A stretch of 64,000 bases of DNA. Origin: Alviniconcha marisindica (taxonomy: Eukaryota > Mollusca > Gastropoda > Provannidae). This document shows, piece by piece, positions 21,763 through 31,948 of the stretch. The stretch is taken from assembly GCA_018857735.1 (NCBI GenBank), contig JABMCL010002719.1, positions 1 to 64,000 on the forward strand, written 5' to 3'. Position 1 is the first letter of the stretch; the number at the start of each line of letters is the position of its first letter. The notes under the pieces were generated by a model, which had not been told where the DNA came from, searched no databases, and was given only the letters and a program-made list of their open reading frames with translations. The position numbers and the translations under genes were made by a program.

Positions 21763-23620
21763 TTGCTTATCTACCGAGCGTGTCCAGTTTGTTGCACCAG
21801 GAAAAAGACAGGGCAGGGCAGAAATTCGGGTGGAGTTTTGCTATTGATCATAAGAACTGTGTGCAAGTTTGTTAAGCAGATCCAGATTAACTGCGCCAGT
21901 ACTGTTGCTGTAAGGACTAATAAATCAGTATTCAATCCAGACAAAGCGGTTCTGCTAATAGTATCTTATGTCGCGCCTGAACATAGTCCCTTTGATGATT
22001 CTATGGATTTGAAGGATGGCATGGTCATTTTAGAAGAAAACTTAGTTCAAGAAATTCGTGAAGAAATCATACATTTTTTTTATGTGGGGACCTTAATGCA
22101 CAAACTGCTTGTGAACATCCGAAGCTGAACTATATGTCAAATTAGAGACCTGTTTTTTTGTTTTGTTTTTAGGATGATGATTATCTGAGAGGTTACTGGG
22201 CTGATTCAAAAGGCACTGTGCAACCGTTTTGGTAAACCGTTGTTGAACCTGTTGTTGTTTTTCAACGGCAGCAGTGATCTATGGATTATTTAAATTTTGT
22301 GTCTGAAGATTTATTTTCCATGAATTGTAATTTGCGAGTGGATGATCGTGTTGACTCTTGGCATATATGCCTGTGGAACTACGCTGGTCCAATGTTGCTG
22401 ATAATATAGACAAAGCAGGTGTAACTGAAAGCTGGGAAGAGGAATTCGTGCAAACTGATAAAGATGAACTATGCTGAATAAACTGCACACTTTGGACAAT
22501 GTGGACAAATCAGTTGAGATCACCACTGTGCGTGCATTGTACGGAGCAGCTGAAGCATGGCGAAAACAGTAGGGAACAAGAAAAAAAAAAGCTATTGACA
22601 TGAATGTGCACGAATGAAAAAATCAGTTCAAAGACAAATGCAAATTCAGGAGAACTAATCATCGCGATGATAATAAATAATCATCGTGAATGACAGGAGA
22701 GAATATAAACGATTATTAATGAAAAAGAAAACTAAATATGGCAGAGAACGATTAACGCAATTCAAGCAAACTTTAATTGCGTTAAACTTCAAAGTTCTGG
22801 GGGACAATGCATGGAAAGTGTACAATTGATAATTCCATCACGCGTGAACAGAGTGTGGTATGAACACTTCTCTGGAGTTTTTAAAACGTTTGACTCGCTC
22901 CCTGATAAAGAGGATAGGGATGATGTTCTGTAGCAGCATGTGTATCCGATGAACCTATCTCTAATGATGAGATATACATAATCTTAAGCGCAAGTTAATT
23001 TTTCACAAAAGTTTGAGTGAAATGCTCAAACATGTCACTGAGTTTTTAGTCCAGCTGTTGTATGATGAGGGAATACTTCCAAAAGAATGGTCCAAATCAA
23101 TAATTGTTCCTATACACAAAAAGGTAGATGTTAATGTACCGGACAACTATCGTGATAGAATGTAGTATAGAAGAAAAGTGTAGAAGAAAATATTCTTGTA
23201 CAACAAGCTGGTTTTGAGCAGGATACAGCACCTTTAGACTACCATTATCAAGATTAATCAACATAATCAGGGCAGAATCAACTGGGTATCCAAAATACAA
23301 CAAATATCAATCGAGGAAAGAAAACCATGCTACAAATAGAACTGGCACTCGGTATTGAAGGTAATGAAAAATACAAATGTTTTTATACATTTAAGGACCC
23401 CTTTGGCACGAAAGTTACCTTTCTTCTATTACAGCAAAAAGAGTTCCTGATACATTGACCCGATTCCGTGTCAGGTGTGGATCTTAACCGAAATTTCTTA
23501 AATCAGTAGCTGCACTATGTATGGCATTCGCGTCAAGACGAAGACTTCCTGTTTGAGTGCCCAGCTTACTTACAGTTACGAGAGAAAAATAAAAAAAATA
23601 AAAAAAAGTATCAGTTCTTT
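21763..23620 (+). pseudogene. LINE ORF2 remnant: endonuclease, linker, RT start, far C-terminus
   Basis: Degraded frames show an endonuclease middle (QGRNSGGVLLLI at 21820-21850, LLIVSYVAPEHSPF at 21955-21995), a linker with REYKRLLMKKKTKYG near 22700, a WYEHFSGVFKTF block near 22860, the RT entry YxKEWSKSIIVPIHKK near 23080-23125 followed by a PDNY-like block, and after a large deletion a C-terminal DEDFLFECPAYLQLRE near 23540. The type resembles CR1/L2-like elements. The catalytic RT boxes are absent, so the element is dead. Order and strand are consistent throughout. Confidence 0.7.
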
Positions 23621-23699
23621 TGGGGCATCAGTTCTTTTGTACTGTAAGTCGGGAGATGAAAAATATGCGTCTTTTAAAACTAGTGTACGAAGGATGTAT

Positions 23700-24012
23700 C
23701 GTGAGCCTAGCGGTAAGGCGTTAGGCTGGTAAGCGAAAGGCCCTCGGTTCGATACCGCTTCGGCTCTCCTTTCTCTTCAAAAAGGTTGTGGTTTGTGGAC
23801 ATTGTCTTGTGACTTTGTCCATCACTTGCTACTGAAACATGAAATGGCTCTCAGCGCTGCCCATCTTAATGCAGGAGTCACTGCAGGTGGCAATGTAGCG
23901 ATAGGTATATAATCTCCCTCTCCCCCCACCTCCATACCCCCTTCCCCCCTTCTCCCCGTCCCTAATCAGCCGTACGGTTTCTGTGGACGTTGAGCACCAT
24001 GTTTACTTACTT
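23700..24012 (+). mobile_element. Full-length tRNA-derived SINE (313 nt) with 10-bp target duplication
   Basis: Perfect AAGGATGTAT repeats flank it at 23690-23699 and 24013-24022. The head has box A TAGCGGTAAGG (23708-23718) and box B GGTTCGATACC (23746-23756) at tRNA-like spacing, and GAGCC/GGCTC can close the acceptor-like stem. The body is unrelated to tRNA. The tail ends TTTACTTACTT. The 3' ~60 nt recurs alone at 1887-1948 and the last 38 nt at 26500-26537. It was transcribed by Pol III and mobilised by a LINE partner (established for SINEs; the partner is not identified). Confidence 0.9.
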
Positions 24013-24157
24013 AAGGATGTATTATAATCATGGTTACTGCACGGATTTTTTTTTTTATCATAGTAACACTATCGATTTCATTTTTTATCTATATTTGTAA
24101 TTATTATTCAGCCTGGCACATTATACATCAAAGGATATCCAATCCAATCACTTCAGT

Positions 24158-24334
24158 CATAGTTCAGGAGCTGTGTGAGAGTCCGTCCTCAGGCCGTCCT
24201 GAGCTGTCCAACGAGCCTTCTGGTCTCCGTGGACGTAAAGAATTATTGAACCGTGCTTCGACATTGGTCACAATTTCTTCCTAATATGTCAACTGACATC
24301 TGAGGACATTAAGCATCACTGCTTCATCATCATC
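24158..24334 (+). mobile_element. S2 retroposon with 10-bp target duplication
   Basis: TCACTTCAGT at 24148-24157 and 24335-24344 flanks a 177-nt insert. It starts CATAGTTCAGGAGCTGTGTG and ends in (ATC)n. The 5' end matches the other S2 copies to within a base. Confidence 0.85.
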
Positions 24335-24469
24335 ATCACTTCAGTAATTAAAATTGTCAAACTGGCGTACTTGGTTTTTCAGGTTTTGTCTTTTTGTCTG
24401 TTCCGTTAGTTATTTCCGTTTTTACCCCCGCCCCCCCTAATCGAGTTTTTGTTTGTTTGTTTGTTTTTT

Positions 24470-24645
24470 GTTTGTTTTTGTTGTTTAGATCTTTGTTTTG
24501 TCACCTCTGACTGTTTGACAACAATTTGCCAATGTGTATGTAATGATCATTTTTGTCTATATAAGGATACTGCTTTTGTGTTTCCTGTACTTATTTTTTG
24601 AATTTATGACTACGATGAATGAATAAATTTTATTAAGATTTCTTT
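24470..24645 (+). mobile_element. Retroelement 3' tail family, copy 2
   Basis: Follows a GTTT-rich stretch and repeats the blocks of 18930-19170: CAACAATTTGCCA, TTTCCTGTACTTATTTTTTG, ACTACGATGAATGAATAAAT. Confidence 0.6.
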
Positions 24646-24690
24646 GGAGAATTTTAGGGCAACTGAAACCTTTGAACATTAAAAAAATTG

Positions 24691-25245
24691 GTCCTGACAG
24701 CAGCAGCGAGACCACGACGCAATGCTGGCAATAACGAGAAACTAAAACTCGGGCACATTACGAAGCAACACATCAGTGTTGCCCATAGAGTTGGCCAGTT
24801 CTCCAAAGGATGCCAGTCATCGTGCGTTTCGTATCAAGGCAACACAGAATGGAAGTAATCCAAGCACGCAGGAACCTGAACCGCGATTGTTTAGGATCTG
24901 ACAAGCCGCCAACAAAGTACAAATCAAACGACAATCGTTTAAATCGAGACGGATCCCCGGGGTGGATGCGCCTCGTGTCTACGTGCGTACTTTGGCGCTA
25001 GGTTGCTTCTACAGTCTTATGACCCAGACCTTTCGGAGGGCGCTGACCGCGTCGCTGTACAGCTGAGCAGAGAAAAAGAGTGCACCAATCTGAAAGAAAA
25101 TGTGAAGCTCTTCAGGAAGATGTGACTATCCTTCGTAACAGACCTGATGTAGAACATGAAAGAAGAAACGATGTAGAACAGTTATAGCAGGCGAGAAAAC
25201 CTCCGTATTGTTAAGCTTGGTCCTGACAGCAGCAGCGAGACCACG
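24691..25245. repeat. 36-bp direct repeat pair
   Basis: GGTCCTGACAGCAGCAGCGA with the following ACCACGACGCAATGC is identical at about 24691-24726 and 25209-25244, about 518 bp apart. It brackets a LINE ORF1 scrap. Confidence 0.8.
24770..25005 (+). pseudogene. LINE ORF1-like fragment
   Basis: The frames ISVAHRVGQFSKG and PVIVRFVSRQHRMEVIQARR match the pattern AHRVGxx-x-RPIIVRFxSRxxRxxVxxARR typical of L1-type ORF1 RNA-binding domains. A frame change lies between them, and only about 60 residues are recognisable. Confidence 0.65.
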
Positions 25246-26499
25246 ACGCAATGCGTCGCAAACAAATCTGGCAGAGTCTGGTGGAAGGTGCCGGAAAGCT
25301 GTGCTCGGAGTGACACACACATACACGCGCGTGCGCTACGTTACATGTGAATAATATGTCAGTCTTTGAAGAACCTTCCTGTTTTTATAGTTTGAGATCT
25401 TACCTTTTAGTTGTTGGTGCTAAATTCGACGACTTCAGTCGTAGATGTGCTGTCCGTTTCTTTTTTTTCTTTTTTTTCTCTTCTTTTTCCATTTGACTCA
25501 TTGTTTCATGCCAGCCGCACTAGGACAGAAGCCCCAAGCTCCTAGCTTGTAATTCACCTGCACAATAGGTTCATGACTTACACGAGGTGCGTACAGTCCT
25601 TGAGCACTGGTCACAAGCGTGCGAATGAAGTGAGAGTGAACAGGAACAGAAAGAATGTCACCTTTTCATGCCCATGTTTTGTTGTTCTGTGCTTGGACTG
25701 TCATACGAGTCATTTTGAAACATTGATTTTTGTTGTCATGAATCACGGAGAAAGTGAAAAAATGGTCGCGCTAACTCCGTGAACACCTGTTCTAATTGTA
25801 GTCGTTCATCTGTGCGCAGCTTTAGAGTGTCAACTCATAGACGTGTTAGTATAATTTAGTTGCTTCGGTAAACTGTCGCGGATTAGGAAATGTGCAAAAA
25901 AGAAGAGATGTATTTCATTATTTGCGACAAAAAAACTCTTCTATTAATTTTTTACAAGACGCTCAGGCTCTGATGGATTCACTGTCGATTTTTTTCAGTC
26001 TTTTGGAAGAAAAGACTAGACAATCTGGTGGTAAGAGCAATAGATGATGGTTTTAATCAAGTGAAATGTGGCCTACAGAAAAAGAAGGCATTATTATATG
26101 TATATTTAAAGAGGATAAACCTAGGGAATATCTAAAAAAACTGGAGACCTATTTCATTGTTGAATGTAGTGTATCAAATAGCCACATCATGTATAGCACA
26201 AAAAAATGAAGAAAGTATTACCCACATTAATTAGCGACGATCAGACAGGTTTTATGGCAAACAGATCCATCGGGAATAATACTAGACTTCTTTATGACTT
26301 GATAAATTATTGCAACACATTGGCTGGATTGTTACTATATATAGACTCAGAAAGCCTTCGATTCGCACAAAATGCGGGTTCCAAAAGGACATCAGAAGGA
26401 TAGATCAGCGTATTTTATAACATCAAGTCAACTGTTCTAGTTAATGGGCAGCCATCTGCTTGGTTCTCTATAAAAAGAGGATTTAGACAGAGAGATCCG

Positions 26500-26537
26500 T
26501 GGTTTCTGTGGACGTTAAGCACCATGTTTACTTACTT
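26500..26537 (+). mobile_element. 38-nt SINE-tail insertion with perfect 11-bp target duplication
   Basis: AGAGAGATCCG at 26489-26499 and 26538-26548 flanks exactly 38 nt, which equals the 3' end of the S1 SINE (TGGTTTCTGTGGACGTTAAG, then CACCATGTTTACTTACTT). It interrupts the LINE RT codons for RQRDP. Confidence 0.92.
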
Positions 26538-26613
26538 AGAGAGATCCGATCTCACCATAGTTATTTATTCTTTGCGTATATTACAAAATGGAAAGAGTAA
26601 AACATTCGAAGAA

Positions 26614-26783
26614 TCATGGTTCAGGAGCTGTGTGAGAGTCGAGGTGGACGTCCTGGACTGTCCGTCCTAACGAGCCTGCTGGTTTCCGTGGACGTAAAGA
26701 TTTATTGCACCGTGCTTCGGCATTGGTCACAACTTGTCCCTAATATGTCAACTGACATCTGAGGACATAAAGCATCACTTCAT
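26614..26783 (+). mobile_element. S2 retroposon (170 nt) with 11-bp target duplication
   Basis: CATTCGAAGAA at 26603-26613 and 26784-26794 flanks the insert. The target encodes the LINE FEET motif, which gives an independent check on the insertion borders. Confidence 0.92.
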
Positions 26784-26879
26784 CATTCGAAGAAACGGTT
26801 CAGGTCCTCGATGATTTCGGAAATCAATCTGGACTACCGCGGCAACGGGAAAACCGAGCAGACTTGGCAGCAAAACCAA

Positions 26880-27795
26880 CAGTAACAACACTACCTCCCC
26901 AACAAAAACCGGTAAGTAAAGGTACAATACTAACAAGTCTTTTTGAAGCAGGTAGACTGAGAAAGTTTGTTAAGAAATAGGAAGACCCATTTATTCTTAA
27001 GATGGTTTGTGGTGCTGATATTTCCATAGATGAAATTTCTGATCTACAGTCTAAAAATCAGATTCGTTTGAAAAATCAAGTACAACGAAAGCTAAGGAAA
27101 GAAATGGATACCGAAACTGAAAAATTATTATCTATTCCACACTCAGCTCACAGGGATATTTATCGACTTCCTTCATTGATATACTTTTCTAAAAGGAATC
27201 TTTGTACTTTGTACCAAGATACAATGAAACTTGGGATGTATACAAAGTTCTGCATTTGGGTGAAAATTCAGAACTTTCATTGAAGGATTTAACGTTTAAG
27301 TTGTGTGCCTTATTTTTAATTTCTGTCCAAAGAGTGCAGACAGTTCATTTGATCAGCTCAAGTGATCAGTTCAAGTGATATTCATTTTCACGATGATGAG
27401 TATTCACATATCTGAAACGTTGAAACCATCCAGACCCACAACCTCTGCAGTTACCATACTATGCAGAAGACAAGACTGTCTTAGAGAGTATATAGATCGC
27501 ACTGCAGAATTCAGATCTGAGGGTGAGGGGAGTGACAAATTACTTTTGTGTTATCAGCAGCCTCATGGACAAAAGACACCATCGCGAGGTGGCTGAAGAC
27601 TGTCCTCATACATGCAGGAAGTACCAATTTCGCACCTCACAGTTTTAGGGGCGCATCAGCAATGTTGAAATCGGGTGTTGCGGTTCAGGATATACTAAAG
27701 TATCTACTTCCAAGATATTTTACAACAAACCTTTTGGAAATAAGGATAGACCAAACACTATTTTGAACTACTATGCTAAAGTAGGAAAATAAAAC
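26880..27795 (+). pseudogene. DIRS/Ngaro-like retroelement remnant: RT leader fused to tyrosine recombinase
   Basis: The first part reads EAGRLRKFVKK-x-EDPFILKMVCGADI with ETEKLLS after it, resembling the leader before the RT in DIRS/Ngaro elements. From about 27200 the frame becomes PRYNETWDVYKVL, LSLKDLTFKLCALFLISVQR with the recombinase box I Arg, then TPSRxLKTVLIHAGST, PHSFRGAS (the H-x-x-R pair, 27637-27660), KSGVAVQDILK, and FYNKPF with the likely nucleophile Tyr (about 27718-27735). RT and RNase H in between are missing, and there are several frameshifts. Crypton origin is the alternative for the recombinase half, but the upstream RT leader favours DIRS/Ngaro. Confidence 0.65.
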
Positions 27796-28251
27796 CACCG
27801 GGTCAGTAATCTGGGGAAAGACTATTTAATTGTACTGATTAGTATAAGAAGTGTTCATTGAGAACTAGGGAGACCCAAAGACAGTTCCCGTTGCGCTGAC
27901 AATCAAGTACAAGTATTTGTACTGTACACACAAATTGTGTGTGGCACTGCTACATCAGTCTGTGGCACTGCTACATGTAGCCACTTACAGTATTATTTAT
28001 TCCTTTCATTTTATAATTTCTGTATGTTAAGGAATTACAATCCCCATAGCAAAGGGGAAAGAATGCTCATAACTAGTCATTTAATTAATCCTGGTGTTGA
28101 TGCCAAAGAAAATGCTGTGTTTGAATGAAAAATAAAACATTGATGTTCATCTTCAGACTATCTCCTTGCACTTTAAATCCACCAACTTCAAAATACCACA
28201 GATCACGTAGTTTCGGTGAACTACGAGAAGTGGAATTCAAAACATAAACGA
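27796..28251. other. No gene seen; 21-bp tandem duplication
   Basis: TGTGGCACTGCTACAT is repeated at about 27939 and 27960. The remainder is AT-rich and unassigned. Confidence 0.5.
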
Positions 28252-28530
28252 GTTGAAGTTTGTGTAGAATTCCACGATGTAGTTTACACTTACAGGGACG
28301 GAGGGATATGTGCCCACCCTTCAGTTCACCCTCCCAAAAGAAATAAGTAGCAGCATTAACCTTGTGCTTGATATAAGAAATTTGGTTGATTAAAGTAAAA
28401 TCAGATCATCTCACATAGTTCTGTCAGATGATCTGAGCTATGAAATATGGCGTACTTCCGGAAGTGTACCCATCTCACATATCCCTCCGTTCCTGTAAAC
28501 TACATCGTGGAATTCTACACAAACTTCGAC
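28252..28530. mobile_element. Foldback element, ~55-bp arms
   Basis: 28252-28312 and 28476-28530 are reverse complements (TGTAGAATTCCACGATGTAG centre). Inside are an 11-bp hairpin (28401-28411 with 28426-28436) and the palindrome ACTTCCGGAAGT (28454-28465). CGGAGGGATATGTGAGATG-type sequence also appears near 34852, suggesting more copies. No transposase is encoded, so it is probably a MITE. Confidence 0.75.
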
Positions 28531-29107
28531 TCAGGTGAGTTATATTTTGAATTTTATTTGAAAAAAGAGGAAGAATCTTGTCTAGCTGTGATACTCTGAT
28601 GTGCATTTGTAGACCGTTTTTCTTTGATCTTTGATCTTGCTTATTTCTTTTAAATGAGATGCAGCATGGTGTGTTTTACTGACTGATTAAAAAAAAAAAA
28701 AAAATGATGATGATGATGATTAGCTGATGTCGTGCCTTCGGCCGGTTATTTACATGATGAAGTCATCAAATCAATACTAAGCATTTATGCAGAGCCACAC
28801 ACTGTTATGTGGAGGAGGTCTTAGTGAAAGTATTACAGCAGAAAAACTATCTACCCATTTCCCTTGGATATAGTTAATTTTGCAACAGGCCTACCACACT
28901 TTAATGGGTTGACCCATTCAACCCGTGGGATGCTTGGAATCGGATACTTTTTATGCTTTTTCACTCTTTCCAATTTCAGACTGGATTTTTCTTGTTGATA
29001 TTTGTAGTTTTTGTTTTGTTTTGTTTTTGTAACACACTCACAAATCATCAGTATCGGAACTAAAAAGTCCATTTACTCATGTCCTTCCGGTTTGGCTGTG
29101 TTTTGAG
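28531..29107. other. No gene seen
   Basis: A poly-A run followed by (ATG)n at about 28690-28720 marks a possible retroposon tail. If the kinase gene ends near 29108, its 3' UTR would be here. Confidence 0.4.
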
Positions 29108-29536
29108 CTAAATTGACCAGTGTATTGCCATATTATGGTCCAGTTGAAGCTTCTGAAAACTGTCAGTCACTTGCAGTTTCTGGCAGGTGTTGCAGTTCAG
29201 ATTGACCTCTTGCATTGACCTCTTGCAGCGAGAGCAGACTCGTGGTGTCTGACCTTTTGGATGGAAGGACATGCACGATTCGTTTTTGTCTGGAAAGTTC
29301 CTTTGATGTTCAGCACATACGACATGTGTCTGACTCCTGTTGCCACCAACAGTGTCCAAAACAACAGACATAGATGCAGGAACTGATTCCGTTCGTCGGT
29401 CTTTCAAACAATGACCCGATCGAGCAGAGAGGTCATCGTCTCGAAACGTGTTGTTCTGTAAGCCGGAAGTCGCAGAGGCCTGCACCAAACACAAGAGACT
29501 GTCCGTGGTTGGTCGTGTGACACTGACCTGATCATG
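29108..29536 (-). CDS. Possible 3' exon of the kinase gene
   Basis: Minus-strand open frame preceded by a good acceptor (TGTGTTATTGCAG, exon from 29536) and ending at a stop near 29108. The predicted tail is Ser/Thr-rich and contains VCSRCKRSMQEVNLNCNTCQ, a C-x2-C ... C-x2-C pair that could bind zinc. It lies downstream of the kinase exons on the same strand. Its phase does not join directly to the exon ending at 30695, so at least one exon would have to lie between. I do not recognise the domain. It could be a chance open frame. Confidence 0.3.
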   Translation of the reverse strand, partial: HDQVSVTRPTTDSLLCLVQASATSGLQNNTFRDDDLSARSGHCLKDRRTESVPASMSVVLDTVGGNRSQTHVVCAEHQRNFPDKNESCMSFHPKGQTPRVCSRCKRSMQEVNLNCNTCQKLQVTDSFQKLQLDHNMAIHWSI

Positions 29537-29546
29537 CCTGCAATAA

Positions 29547-29556
29547 CACACACACA

Positions 29557-29606
<50 letters not shown>
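29547..29606. repeat. (AC)n microsatellite
   Basis: About 29 AC units with one phase slip. It sits in the presumed polypyrimidine side of the acceptor for the possible exon at 29536 (GT-rich on the minus strand). Confidence 0.95.
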
Positions 29607-29607
<1 letters not shown>

Positions 29608-30523
29608 ATCGAACCATGTCTAAAGTTTTTTTTCTTCTTCTTTCTTTAAAGCAGTAAATTCAAGTACAAAATACAGCAACAAATTTAATATTTATATTAT
29701 TTAATATACTGAGAGTGTGACGAATGTAACCTGATGATTGTGATATAAAAATTCAACTAAAACCCTGAAACGAGATATTGTTTTTAGGAAATCTTTGGAT
29801 CAGAGAACGATAGAAAAATATAGTACCGTAAGGAAAGTCAGACCGCAAGGAAAGACAAAGTTGAATAGCTTCCTAATACTGCGTTTCTTTTTGTTGTTGT
29901 TGTTTGTTTGCTTTGCTTTTGTTATTTTGTATTTAGTTGTTGCTGTTGTTTTGTGAAGAGAGGAGAGGAGAAAAAGAGGTGTACTCACCCACCAATTATT
30001 GATTTTTTTTCCAGGTTCGCCTGAAGATGACGGTGTAACATAGAGTTCTTATTAATTACAGAATACGAATCTATCATTGTTAGTATCATGCTGCTGTTAC
30101 TGTATGTTTTAGGGGAGAAGAAAGAAAAAAGAAAACAACAGCACAAAACAACAAGACACGAATAGTGACCTGAAATCCTGCGTTTATAGTACCCCACTGT
30201 GGGATACTGCCAGGGATTTACGATAGGCCGGCACTCACGGTACACTGACTTGCATGGTGTTTACAAATCTGGTGTTTACAAATCTGTGGTTGTGTTTTGT
30301 TTAGGTTTTTTTAATTTGAATTTTCATTTTTACTTCCATTTGAGAGAATTCGGGTCGCCGCAAGAGCAACTCTACCCATTTCTATCAGTGTGTGCAATAG
30401 CTTTGTGTGTCCAAACAATCATACGACTACCAGTATATTCGATTACACACGCAGGCTGCAGGGACACCCGTAGGAGAGTTTGCAATGTAAGTCAACTCTG
30501 GGAATCCCTTGCCGCACCGGGGT
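29607..30523. other. No gene seen, possibly intronic
   Basis: AT-rich with GTT-rich stretches (29885-29950). No conserved protein on either strand. TGGTGTTTACAAATCTG is tandemly duplicated at about 30256-30285. Confidence 0.4.
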
Positions 30524-30633
30524 CTCGAATCCGTGTCAGTATTGCGCTTTTCAGTAGGACGAGCGTCCAAGTATTGCACTTTTCAGTCGGACGAACGTCC
30601 AATTGAAAAGCACAATACCGACACGGATTCGAG
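30524..30633. mobile_element. Small foldback element beside a kinase exon
   Basis: 30524-30553 and 30604-30633 are reverse complements with two mismatches in 30. Between them a ~32-bp unit (GTATTGCxCTTTTCAGT then GGACGA-A/G-CGTCCAA) is duplicated, each with a GGACG/CGTCC palindrome. It lies about 60 bp beyond the 3' border of the exon at 30695. Confidence 0.8.
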
Positions 30634-30694
30634 CTCCCAAATGAGCTGTCCTGGAAATAATCAATCATACGTACAACAAATTTGTGTTTATTAC

Positions 30695-30880
30695 GCCCAT
30701 GGTCTGCCAGTTGATGCTGCTGAAGAAAGGGTGTGTTACGATCTCGTGTATCCCATTTTTTCCCAGACGAACGGTTTCATCTCGTAACAATCCACGTATC
30801 AAATCAACTGTGGCCTCATCTATTGTCTTTGATTTAGGAAACTTCAGTGTCTTGTCACAGTGCAAGATCAAGCTTGGGAC
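30695..30880 (-). CDS. DMPK/MRCK-like kinase gene, exon with end of C-lobe
   Basis: 186 bp, 62 codons, phase 0 at both ends. The acceptor is TGTGTTTCAG before GTCCCAAG, and the donor GTAATA follows GGC at 30695. It encodes VPSLILHCDKTLKFPKSK, then DEATVDLIRGLL, RDETVRLGKNGIHEIVTHPF and FSSINW. The RLGxNGxxEIxxHPFF block is the signature of helices in AGC kinases of the ROCK/MRCK/DMPK/citron group, just before the C-terminal tail. It continues directly from the exon at 33101-33355: DEKVQ plus VPSLILH keeps the family spacing without a gap. The C-terminal hydrophobic-motif tail is not identified downstream. Confidence 0.85.
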
Positions 30881-31624
30881 CTGAAACACATTGTATTTTG
30901 GGAGTCACAAAAAAGATGTTTTGAGCTGTTTTCCAGCTTGATGTCATGTAGCTTCAAGCAGAAATAGTAATAAATGAAACCCACACAACCTTTTGATTTG
31001 GTAATGATGAACCCAGGTACCCTGCAAAAGCAGTATTAACTTTGTCTACAAGTGTGAATAGCACACTCTGATAAAGTTAAATGTCATCCGTTACTACAAA
31101 TTTGCATCATAATTGAAGCTTTTGTATTCATTAATATGCAAATAATATTTTCAAATTGTCTGCCTATGAACTCAGAAGGGCATCAGACAATTTGATTGTG
31201 CGGCTTGTCAATTCCCGTCAACCCATCTCCGCCAAAAGCACATCTCCAAATGGATATGGAAAGGGTAGAGATGACCAGATCAATTTTTTAATTTTTTTTA
31301 AATCGGTTCAGGGTCTTTGAAGACAATGTATGGAGGCAGAAGCGTCTCAGACATCTCTTCCAAAATCTCGCACTGGCCTATAATTTTTTTTTATTTTTTA
31401 AATTCAAACATGAGTTCATTTTAAATGTTAGTAATTCTGAAGAAATCTATTAATAAACAACAACAAAAACAACAACAGCTGCTGCTAGGAATTGGTTCCG
31501 TTCATTTCAGCTATTCATTGTTCTTATTCGGGGCTTTTTCGTGGATCTCCTTCTACCGAGCTTTCCTTCTTTGTAGTTCTGTTCCTTCTAGCACTCCATA
31601 CTCCTTTCACTTCTGAGAATGCAT
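30881..31624. other. Intron sequence, nothing recognised
   Basis: Part of the 2.2-kb intron between the two distal kinase exons. AT-rich with no repeat family identified. Confidence 0.5.
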
Positions 31625-31770
31625 GTGTTGCTGCACATTTTGTCACTACGGCACGTTTGTCACTAAGGTGACAAAACGTGTCAAATTTGATACACTGTCT
31701 GCACGTTTGGTGAGAAAACGTGCCGAAAGGTCACCTCGCTGCACGTTTTGTCATTGCTTCGCCAGCACTA
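31625..31770. mobile_element. Cluster of CACGTTTTGTCAC palindromic units
   Basis: GCACGTTTTGTCA-like units occur about five times in alternating orientation between 31635 and 31755. CACGTTTGTCAC with GTGACAAAACGTG forms a hairpin at about 31651-31679. This is probably a small foldback/MITE remnant inside the kinase intron. Confidence 0.6.
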
Positions 31771-31948
31771 TAACCTGTCTTTTCCTTTCCTCGTTGTGTG
31801 TGTGTGAGCACGCGCTCGTGTGTGTGTGTGTGTGCTGATGTGCATTTTTTCGTGTGTGTTGCGCTAAACTGAAATTCTGTATTGCTGTGAGGCTGCCCGT
31901 AGCTCTGAGAACTGTGTGACTGTGAATTATGACTCTAATCAAATGACT

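Larger units (their letters stand above)
25930..26835 (+). pseudogene. L1/Tx1-like LINE ORF2 fragment with two nested insertions
   Basis: In order: SGSDGFTVDFFQSF (25970-26000), KNWRPISLLNVVYQIA (26130-26180), LISDDQTGFMANRSIGNN (26225-26280), RGFRQRDP (26477-26500, cut by a 38-nt insertion), LFILCVYI-like, then FEE (cut by a 170-nt S2 insertion) and TVQVLDDFGNQSG (26795-26835). Several frameshifts and stops are present. The nested insertions show the LINE arrived first. Removing the inserts conceptually restores the order of conserved blocks. Confidence 0.85.

Noticed and set aside
23701..23768. Functional tRNA gene
   Set aside because: The tRNA-like head is part of a 313-nt SINE with target duplications.
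29404..29617. Cys-Val repeat protein on the minus strand
   Set aside because: It is a translation of the AC microsatellite; only the part beyond 29536 is considered as an exon.
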